Assembly: GCA_027943245.1 (NCBI GenBank)
Contig: JANDJZ010000379.1
Location: 1-49,176 of the forward strand
From: Acanthamoeba sp. SK_2022b
Lineage: Eukaryota > Discosea > Longamoebia > Acanthamoebidae
DNA length: 49,176 nucleotides
Direction: 5' to 3'
Positions 42,640 to 49,176 of the stretch are shown in pieces. Positions within the stretch are counted from its first letter, which is position 1. Each line of letters starts with the position of its first letter. A program made the translations under genes and the position numbers. The notes beneath the pieces were generated by a model that had not been told where the DNA came from, made no database searches, and worked only from the letters and a program-made list of their open reading frames with translations.

Positions 42640-43936
42640 CGTCCTCCAGCATCTCGGTGACCAGCGCGGCCACGGGCGAGCGCTCGGAGCGGCTGAGCGT
42701 CACGTGCGCGAACAGCGGGTGGCCCTTGAGCTTCTCGACCACCGCGACGACGCCGTCATAGCGGCCCACCCGCAGGTTGTCGCGCTGCGCGACGTCGTGG
42801 GTGAGGACGACCTTGGAGTTGGCCCCGATGCGCGACAGGACGGTCAGCAGGACGTTGCGCTCCAGCGACTGGGCCTCGTCGACGATGACGAACGCGTCGT
42901 GCAGCGAGCGTCCGCGGATGTGCGTCAGCGGCAGCACCTCGAGCATCCCGCGCTCGACGATCTCCTCCACGACGTACTCGCTGGCGACCGCCCCGAGGGT
43001 GTCGAACACCGCCTGCGCCCAGGGGCCCATCTTCTCGGACTCGCTGCCCGGCAGGTAGCCGAGCTCCTGGCCGCCGACGGCGTACAGCGGGCGGAAGACG
43101 ACCACCTTCTTGTGCTGGTGGCGCTCCATGACCGCCTCGAGCCCGGCGCACAGCGCCATGGCCGACTTGCCGGTGCCGGCGCGGCCGCCGAGCGAGACGA
43201 TGCCCACCTCCGGGTCGAGCAGCAGGTCGAGCGCGACGCGCTGCTCGGCCGAGCGGCCGTGGACGCCGAACGCCTCGCGGTCGCCGCGCACCAGCTGCAC
43301 GTGCTTGTCGGCGGCGACGCGTCCCAGGCCGGACCCCTTGTCGCTGAGCAGCACGAGCCCGGTGTGGGTCGGCAGCTCGCGCGCGGCCCCCAGGTCGATG
43401 CGGCCGTGGGCGTACAGGTCGTCCAGGTCCAGCGCGTCGACCTCGAGCTCGACCATGCCGGTCCAGCCGGTCTCGACGGCGAGCTCGGCGCGGTACTCCT
43501 CGGCGGTCAGGCCGGACGCCGAGGCCTTGACCCGCATCGGCAGGTCCTTGGAGACGAGCGTGACGTCGCGTCCCTCGTCGGCCAGGTTCTTGGCCACCGA
43601 CAGGATGCGGGTGTCGTTGTCGCCGAGCCGGAAGCCGGCCGGCAGGGACGAGGAGTCCACGTGGTTGAGCTCGACCCGCAGGGTGCCGCCCTCGACCCCG
43701 ATGGGCAGCGGCCGGTCCAGGCCGCCGTGCTGGGTGCGCAGGTCGTCCAGCAGGCGCAGTGCCTGGCGGGCGAAGTAGCCCAGCTCGGGGTGGTGGCGCT
43801 TGGCCTCCAGCTCGGTGATGACCACGACGGGGATGACCACCTCGTGCTCGTGGAAGCGGGTCACGGCGCCCGGGTCGGCCAGCAGGACGCTGGTGTCCAG
43901 GACGTACGTGCGAGGGGTGCTCATGCTGTCGGCCAC
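42629..43936 (-). CDS. PIN-PhoH protein (PhoH2-type)
   Basis: 435 residues. N-terminal PIN RNase domain ([16 protein letters not shown], Asp14; then [30 protein letters not shown] and [18 protein letters not shown]). A linker follows, then the PhoH ATPase with Walker [17 protein letters not shown] and Walker [14 protein letters not shown], and [33 protein letters not shown] near the end. PhoH2 unwinds and cleaves RNA. GAGGAG six bases before GTG 43936 fixes the start; four codons later is an ATG. Present singly, no antitoxin gene beside it. Confidence 0.95.
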   Translation of the reverse strand: MADSMSTPRTYVLDTSVLLADPGAVTRFHEHEVVIPVVVITELEAKRHHPELGYFARQALRLLDDLRTQHGGLDRPLPIGVEGGTLRVELNHVDSSSLPAGFRLGDNDTRILSVAKNLADEGRDVTLVSKDLPMRVKASASGLTAEEYRAELAVETGWTGMVELEVDALDLDDLYAHGRIDLGAARELPTHTGLVLLSDKGSGLGRVAADKHVQLVRGDREAFGVHGRSAEQRVALDLLLDPEVGIVSLGGRAGTGKSAMALCAGLEAVMERHQHKKVVVFRPLYAVGGQELGYLPGSESEKMGPWAQAVFDTLGAVASEYVVEEIVERGMLEVLPLTHIRGRSLHDAFVIVDEAQSLERNVLLTVLSRIGANSKVVLTHDVAQRDNLRVGRYDGVVAVVEKLKGHPLFAHVTLSRSERSPVAALVTEMLEDVSL

Positions 43937-44101
43937 GATGTGCTCCTCGTGGGACCCGCGCGCGCCCTCGCCGGTCCCCTTACTCGGTAGGGGGGACCAG
44001 AACCTTCGGCTCCGGGGCGGGCGTCACAGGACGAACGTACGACCGCGGCGCGGCGCGACCCGGCATTGCCGGCGTGTCGCAGGTTTCGGTCGCGTGAACA
44101 G

Positions 44102-44863
44102 TCAGCGGCCGAAGCGGCGCTCGCGCCCGGCGTAGGAGCGCAGGGCGCGCAGGAAGTCGACGCGGCGGAACGCCGGCCACAGCGCGTCGCAGAAGTAGAA
44201 CTCCGAGTGGACGCTCTGCCACAGCAGGAAGCCGGACAGCCGCTGCTCGCCGGACGTGCGGATGACGAGGTCCGGGTCGGGCATGCCCTTGGTGTAGAGG
44301 TGCTCGGCGATGTCGTCGACGTCGAGCGTGTGCGCGACGTCGGTCAGCGTGCGTCCGGCCTCGGCCTCGGTGAGGAGCAGCGAGCGGATGGCGTCGGTGA
44401 GCTCCTGGCGTCCGCCGTAACCGACGCAGATGTTGACCACGGAGTCCTCGACGGCGCTCGTGGAGTCGGCGCTGTGCTTGAGCCGGGCGGCGGTCTCGGG
44501 CGGCAGCAGGTCCAGGCTGCCGAGCAGCTGCACCCGGCGGCGTCCGGTGCTGGCCAGGGTCTCGGTCAGCCGCTCGATGACGGCCAGCAGCCCGCGCAGC
44601 TCGTCAGCGGGACGGTGCAGGTTGTCGGTGGACAGCACCCACAGCGTGACGATCTCGATGCCCAGCTCGTCGCACCAGCCGACGAACTCCACGATCTTGT
44701 CCGCACCGGCCTGGTAGCCGCCCACGAGATCGGCCCCGGCACCCTTCGCCCACCGCCGGTTGCCGTCGACGATCGCCCCCACGTGGCGAGGCACGCGGTC
44801 GGGCCGGAGCTCGCGCTGGAGCCTGCGCTCGTACAGCTGGTAGACGAGGTGGTTCAGGCCCAT
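44102..44863 (-). CDS. uppS: Cis-prenyltransferase (short-chain Z-isoprenyl diphosphate synthase)
   Basis: 253 residues. The conserved VGAIVDGNRRWAKG holds the catalytic Asp and substrate Arg; VLSTDNLHRPADEL, VNICVGYGGRQELTDAIR and PDLVIRTSGEQRLSGFLLWQSVHSEFYF are family blocks. It matches UppS/DPPS of the shorter actinobacterial type (Z,E-farnesyl diphosphate synthase-like). It makes the polyprenyl diphosphate carrier for the cell wall. TAGAGT on the minus strand (44876-44871), seven bases upstream, supports ATG 44863. Confidence 0.95.
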   Translation of the reverse strand: MGLNHLVYQLYERRLQRELRPDRVPRHVGAIVDGNRRWAKGAGADLVGGYQAGADKIVEFVGWCDELGIEIVTLWVLSTDNLHRPADELRGLLAVIERLTETLASTGRRRVQLLGSLDLLPPETAARLKHSADSTSAVEDSVVNICVGYGGRQELTDAIRSLLLTEAEAGRTLTDVAHTLDVDDIAEHLYTKGMPDPDLVIRTSGEQRLSGFLLWQSVHSEFYFCDALWPAFRRVDFLRALRSYAGRERRFGR

Positions 44864-44869
44864 GCGGGC

Positions 44870-44876
44870 TACTCTA
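44870..44876. promoter_or_regulatory. Symmetric -10 element shared by uppS and trhA
   Basis: The 7-bp TACTCTA is read as TACTCT on the plus strand, six bases before trhA ATG 44882. It is read as TAGAGT on the minus strand, seven bases before uppS ATG 44863. Only 18 bases separate the two start codons. Both genes would be leaderless from one overlapping element. Confidence 0.6.
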
Positions 44877-44881
44877 GGGCC

Positions 44882-45583
44882 ATGCCAGAGACCAGGACGC
44901 CGGACGCCGCCCACGAGCTCGGCGACCGCCTCCGGGACACCGCGCAGGAGATCAAGCCGCGCCTTCGCGGCTGGCTGCACGCGGCCACCTCGCCCCTGGC
45001 GTTCTTCAGCTTCATCGTGCTGCTGGTGCTGGCCGACGACACCCGTCTGCGCGTGGGCGCGGCCGTCTTCATGGTGTCGGCGCTCCTGCTGTTCACGGTC
45101 AGCGCGCTGTACCACACGCGCACCTGGTCGGACCAGGCTCGTGTGGTCTGGAAGCGCTTCGACCACGCGAACATCTTCGTGATGATCGCGGGCTCGTACA
45201 CGCCCTTCTCGATCATGCTCCTCGAGCCCGACCATGCCGCGGTCATGCTGAGCCTGGTCTGGGGCGGCGCCCTGCTGGGCGTGTTCTTCCGCATCTTCTG
45301 GGTCACCGCCCCGCGGTGGCTGTACGTGCCGCTGTACCTCGCGCTCGGCTGGGCGGCAGTCATCTACCTGCCCGAGTTCGCCCGCGAGGCGCCCACCTCG
45401 GTGTTCGTGCTGATGCTCGTCGGCGGTGGGCTCTACTCGCTCGGCGCCGCCGTCTACGGGTTCAAGAAGCCCGACCCCTGGCCGCGCTGGTTCGGCTTCC
45501 ACGAGGTCTTCCACACCTTCACGATCGGTGCGTTCGTCGTCCACTACATCGGCGTCAGCATCCTGGCCTACAGCACCCACTGA
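44882..45583 (+). CDS. trhA: TrhA/hemolysin III-family membrane protein
   Basis: 233 residues, seven transmembrane segments. HAATSPLAFFSFIVLLVLA, then SALYHTRTWSDQARVVWKRFDHANIFVMIAGSYTPFSIML and GFHEVFHTFTIGAFVVHYI carry the Ser/His/Asp/His metal-binding residues of the PAQR superfamily (SALYH, RFDHANI, HEVFH, near 76, 95 and 204). Despite the family name it is not shown to be a pore-forming toxin; bacterial TrhA tunes membrane fluidity. Divergent from uppS. Confidence 0.92.
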   Translation: MPETRTPDAAHELGDRLRDTAQEIKPRLRGWLHAATSPLAFFSFIVLLVLADDTRLRVGAAVFMVSALLLFTVSALYHTRTWSDQARVVWKRFDHANIFVMIAGSYTPFSIMLLEPDHAAVMLSLVWGGALLGVFFRIFWVTAPRWLYVPLYLALGWAAVIYLPEFAREAPTSVFVLMLVGGGLYSLGAAVYGFKKPDPWPRWFGFHEVFHTFTIGAFVVHYIGVSILAYSTH

Positions 45584-45613
45584 TCCCCGCGGGTCCCTGA
45601 GCCCTACGAAGGA

Positions 45614-47428
45614 CTAGCCGCCCAGCAGGGTGGCCAGCTCCTCGGGCGTCGTCACCGGACGGTCGCACACGAACCGCCGGCAGACGTAGGCCGTCGCTCG
45701 TCCGTCGACCAGCCCCCGCTCGGCGAACAGCGGCACGTCCAGGCCCGGCTCGGCGGCCACGACCACGGCTCCCGGCGCCCCGGACGTCAGCGCGGCCCGC
45801 TGCAACGAACGCAGGTCCTCCCCCGTGCCGACCAGCGCGACCTCGAGCGGCCCGGCGAGCAGCGCCTCGGCCGCGGCGAGCGTCCAGCCGGCGAAGCGCG
45901 GGTCCTGGCGGGCGATGCCGGCGGCCGAGCGGACGGCGGCCAGCGCCGCCTCGCGCCAGCGCTCCTCCCCCGTCACCGCGGCCATGGCCAGCAGCGCGTG
46001 GACGACCGCGGACGTGCCGGACGGGTAGGCGTTGTCCGACGGGTCCTGCGGGCGCACGAGCAGGGCGTCGGCCTCGGCGTCGGTGTCGTGGAAGCCGTCG
46101 TCGGCGGCGAAGCGCTCCAGCACCTGGTCGAGCAGCGACCGGGCCCGCTCGAACCACACCGCGTCGCCGGTCACGCCGAGCAGCACGAGGTAGGCCTCGG
46201 CGACGCAGCCGTAGTCCTCCAGCACCCCGGCGTGCGCGCCGGCGCGCCCGTGCCGCGACACGCGCAGCAGCCGACCGTCCTCCGTCGTGTGCACCGTGGC
46301 CAGCAGCTCGGCCGCCTCCCGCGCCGCGGTCAGCAGCTCGGGACGGTCCAGCACGACCGACATCTCGGCCAGCGCGCTGACGGCCAGGCCGTTCCAGGCG
46401 GCCACGACCTTGTCGTCGACCGCGGGCTGCGGGCGCTCCCGGCGGGCGGCCAGCAGCGTCCGGCGTACCCGTTCGAGCCGCTCGGCGTCCGCCGGCGGGT
46501 CGAGCAGCTGCAGCGTCGACGTGCTGTGCTCGAACGTGCCCTGCTCGGTCACCGTGTAGACCCCGGCGGCCCACGCCCCGTCGTCCTCGCCGAGCACCTC
46601 GACGAGCTGCTCGGGCGTCCAGACGTACGTGGCGCCCTCGACCCCCTCGGTGTCGGCGTCCAGCGCCGACGCGAAGCCGCCCTCGGACGTCCGCAGGTCG
46701 CGCAGCAGGAAGTCGGCCACGTCGTCGGCCACGGCGCGGAACCGCTCGGCGTGCTCGCCACGGCGGCTCGCGTGCGTGTAGACGCGGGCCAGCTGGGCGT
46801 TGTCGTAGAGCATCTTCTCGAAGTGGGGCACGCGCCAGAAGCGGTCGACGCTGTAGCGCGCGAACCCGCCGGCGAGCTGGTCGTGCATGCCGCCCGCGGC
46901 CATCGCGAGCAGCGTGTGGTCGGCCATCCCCGTGGCGCGCTCGTCGCCGGTGCGCGACTCGTGACGCAGCAGCCACTCCAGCACCATGGACGGCGGGAAC
47001 TTCGGGCTCGTGCCGAAGCCGCCGGCGTCCTGGTCGTAGGTGCGCGCCAGGGCGTCCAGCGCACCGTCGAGGTCGTCGACGGTCAGCACCTCCCCCGCGA
47101 CGTGCCCGGTGGTGCCGAGGTGGTCGACGACCGACTGGCCGATGCGCAGCACCTCGTCGCGCCGGTTCGTCCACGCCTCGTGCAGCGCCTGCAGCACCTG
47201 GGTGAACGCCGGCATGCCCTGCGCGGGCACCGGCGGGAAGTAGGTGCCGCTGAAGAACGGCTCGCCCTCGGGCGTCAGGACGCAGGTCATCGGCCAGCCG
47301 CCCTGGCCGGTCATGGCCTGCACCGCGCGCATGTAGACCGCGTCCACGTCCGGTCGCTCCTCGCGGTCGACCTTGACGTTGACGAAGTGCTGGTTCATGT
47401 AGGCCGCGGTCGCCGCGTCCTCGAACGA

Positions 47429-47461
<33 letters not shown>

Positions 47462-47605
47462 CGCGTAGCCGACGCTGAGCAGGATCGGCCGGTCGGTCTC
47501 GCGGGCCAGGGCGAACGCCTCCGGGCCCCACTCGTACCAGTCGACCGGGTTGTCGGCGTGCTGCAGCAGGTACGGGCTGGACGCCTGCGCGAGTCGGTTG
47601 GCCAT
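45614..47605 (-). CDS. DUF255 thioredoxin-fold protein (YyaL-like)
   Basis: 663 residues. N-terminal DUF255 domain: [61 protein letters not shown], with the CHWCH site, then [26 protein letters not shown]. The C-terminal two-thirds is an alpha/alpha toroid like glycoside hydrolases. Function is undefined. Start ATG 47605 is set by TAGCGT seven bases upstream on the minus strand (47618-47613); a GTG at 47614 is less likely. Confidence 0.93.
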
Positions 47606-47698
47606 GCCCGCCACGCTAGCGAGGGCACCGCCCGAGCGCCGCGCGAGACGTTCGCCGACGCGTCACCCGGACGTCGCGTCCGGTGCACGTGGCGTGCC

Positions 47699-47704
47699 TA
47701 GCGT
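47699..47704 (+). promoter_or_regulatory. Leaderless -10 box of GT39-like gene
   Basis: TAGCGT seven bases before ATG 47712. Confidence 0.5.
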
Positions 47705-47711
47705 CGCGACC

Positions 47712-49176
47712 ATGCTCCAGCCGACCCCGCGGGCGACGGACCGCCTGCGCACCACGGCCCGTCAGGTGCGCCCCGACGCCGTTGTCGTCGCGGTGGCGCT
47801 ACTCGCGGTGCTCGTGCGCCTGCCCGTCCTGGCCGCTCCGCTGTCGCCGGACGAGGGCGGCTTCCTCATGGTCGCGGCGCAGTGGGCCCCCGGCTCGTCG
47901 CTGTACGGCGACTACTGGGTCGACCGGCCGCCGCTGCTCGTCGGGCTGTTCGCCCTCGCCGACGCCGCCGGGGGCACGGTGCCGCTGCGTCTCATGGGCG
48001 CGGCCGCCGTGCTGGCCGCGGTGCTGCTCGCCGGCCGGCTCGGCGCCGTCGTCGCCTCCGGACGTCCCTGGGCGCGGGTGCTGCCGGCCGTGGTCGTCGC
48101 CGCGCTGGCGTCCACGCCGCTGCACGGGGCCCAGGACGTCAACGGGGAGCTGCTCGCCCTGCCGTTCGTCCTGGCCGGGCTCCTGGCCCTGGTCGCCGGC
48201 ACCCGGCCTGGACGCTCGGACGCGCTCGCCTGGGCCGCGGCCGGCGTGCTGGCCGCCTGCGCCGTGGCGATCAAGCAGTCCGTCGTCGAGCTCGTGGTGG
48301 CCGGGCTGGTCGCGGCGGTGTGGACGGCGCGCAGCCGGCCGCGCGAGGCGGCGCGGCTCCTCGGGGCCGCGGTCGGCGGCGCGGTGCTGACGCTCGCGCT
48401 CCTGCTCGGCTGGGCGGCGACGCGGGGCACCGGGCCGCTGGAGCTGTGGGAGGCCACCGTCCGGTTCCGGCTCGAGGCCGCCCAGGTCATCGGCAGCTCG
48501 GCGTCGTCGGCGACCGGCAGTCGCGCCGCCGGGCTCGCCCTCGCGTTCGTCGCCAGCGGCGCCGCCGTCGTAGCCGTCGCGTGCCTGGTGCCGCGGCGGA
48601 CGCCGGCCCGGCAGCCCTCGCTCGTGCGCGTCATGGCGGTCGCCGTGCTCGCCACCGAGGTCGTCGTCGCGGCCGGGGGTGGCAGCTACTGGCGGCACTA
48701 CCTCGTCGGGACGGTGCCGGGCCTGGCCCTGCTCGTGGCCGCGACGCTCGAGCGCACGCCGCGCTCGACCCGCGTGCTGCGGCTGGCGGCGACCGGTGCC
48801 GCCGCCTCGGCGCTCGTCTCGCTCGTGCCGACCCTGGCCACCGCCGCCACGCCCACCGACGACGACCGGCTGGTCGCCTACCTGCGCGACCACACCGTCC
48901 CCGGTGACACGGCGGTCACCGCGTTCGGCAACCCGGCGCTGCTGCGCGAGGCCGGGCTGGAGAGTCCGTACGAGCACCTGTGGAGCCTGCCCGTGCGCGT
49001 CCGGGACCCACGGCTGGAGTCGCTGCGGTCGGTGCTGGAGCAGGACCGGCCGGCCTGGGTGCTGGTGAACGGCCCGACCCTGCGCACCTGGGGCGTGGAC
49101 GCGGTGGCGGCGCAGGCGGTGCTGGACCGCGACTACCGGGTGGTGGCCGTCATCGGCGACCGCCACGTCTACCGGC
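47712..49176 (+). CDS. GT39-like polytopic glycosyltransferase, runs off the edge
   Basis: Open for 488 codons from ATG 47712 to the window edge with no stop. Typical of GT-C (GT39/PMT-like) membrane enzymes: APLSPDEGGFLMVAAQWAPG with the acidic PDE on the first loop, VDRPPLLVGLFALADAAGG after it, then ten or so hydrophobic segments, and the GSYWRHYLVGTVPGLALL block. A soluble C-terminal part begins near residue 390. It would transfer a lipid-linked sugar outside the membrane. The C-terminus is not seen. Confidence 0.82.
   Translation, partial: MLQPTPRATDRLRTTARQVRPDAVVVAVALLAVLVRLPVLAAPLSPDEGGFLMVAAQWAPGSSLYGDYWVDRPPLLVGLFALADAAGGTVPLRLMGAAAVLAAVLLAGRLGAVVASGRPWARVLPAVVVAALASTPLHGAQDVNGELLALPFVLAGLLALVAGTRPGRSDALAWAAAGVLAACAVAIKQSVVELVVAGLVAAVWTARSRPREAARLLGAAVGGAVLTLALLLGWAATRGTGPLELWEATVRFRLEAAQVIGSSASSATGSRAAGLALAFVASGAAVVAVACLVPRRTPARQPSLVRVMAVAVLATEVVVAAGGGSYWRHYLVGTVPGLALLVAATLERTPRSTRVLRLAATGAAASALVSLVPTLATAATPTDDDRLVAYLRDHTVPGDTAVTAFGNPALLREAGLESPYEHLWSLPVRVRDPRLESLRSVLEQDRPAWVLVNGPTLRTWGVDAVAAQAVLDRDYRVVAVIGDRHVYR

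Noticed and set aside
42145..43936. P-loop kinase and PIN-PhoH as a toxin-antitoxin pair
   Set aside because: They are convergent, not an operon, and neither has a small antitoxin gene in front.
44882..45583. Hemolysin III as a toxin
   Set aside because: The protein is a seven-helix PAQR-type membrane protein with metal-binding residues; family members of this kind act in membrane homeostasis.
1..49176. CRISPR array, prophage, insertion sequence, tRNA or rRNA genes
   Set aside because: I saw no regularly spaced repeats, no integrase, transposase or phage structural gene and no cloverleaf or ribosomal segment.

Overview
The window is very GC-rich, densely coded and of actinobacterial character. 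The evidence is a mycothiol-type DinB/maleylpyruvate isomerase protein, a PhoH-PIN protein, a short-chain cis-prenyltransferase, class II FBPase next to DUF4245 and xseAB, and at least 15 genes that begin 6-7 nt after a TANNNT -10 box, as leaderless actinobacterial genes do. Gene order (ychF, rmuC, ispH, xseA-xseB, DUF4245, glpX, fumC, phoH, cis-prenyltransferase, trhA) fits Propionibacteriales, perhaps Nocardioidaceae such as Aeromicrobium or Nocardioides; this placement is an inference.

Positions 1-7805 form one giant inverted repeat. Left-arm base x matches right-arm base 7806-x from the first base of the window to the turn near 3.78-4.04 kb. The right arm joins the chromosome. The left arm is a mirror copy that stops where the sequence stops, with a dense patch of small errors beside the turn. 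I read it as a fold-back artefact at a contig end, not a true duplication. The genes carried are an LLM flavin oxidoreductase, an alpha/beta hydrolase, a GNAT, a PaaX-type regulator and part of a MerR regulator.

7.8-18.8 kb holds accessory metabolism and regulation. It contains a SnoaL-DUF1330-LLM operon divergent from an XRE regulator with a 21-bp palindrome between them, hydrolases and VOC proteins, a GlxA-type regulator, two mirror-image ArsR-SRPBCC pairs facing away from each other with a palindrome at each promoter, a macrolide-phosphotransferase-like protein, a tocopherol cyclase-like protein and a universal stress protein.

18.8-21.35 kb is a lower-GC island on the minus strand with two HEPN-type genes. 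The first is a 226-aa protein with an R-x4-H motif (RDLLNH) and a leaderless-type start. The second is a 491-aa ApeA-like anti-phage protein (ApeA N-terminal features, C-terminal RNDLAH) with a strong Shine-Dalgarno. This is the best candidate for an undescribed system. It is followed by an Arr-type rifamycin ADP-ribosyltransferase.

22-32 kb holds membrane proteins, an FNT channel, ychF, a MhuD-like heme-degrading protein, rmuC, gamma-glutamyltransferase and ispH, with several palindromic intergenic elements. 32.9-49.2 kb is core: a c-di-AMP (ydaO-type) riboswitch ahead of an NlpC/P60 hydrolase, xseAB, glpX, fumC, a DUF2079 membrane protein, phoH, a cis-prenyltransferase and trhA that share one symmetric -10 element, a DUF255 thioredoxin-fold protein, and a GT39-like membrane protein that runs off the right edge.
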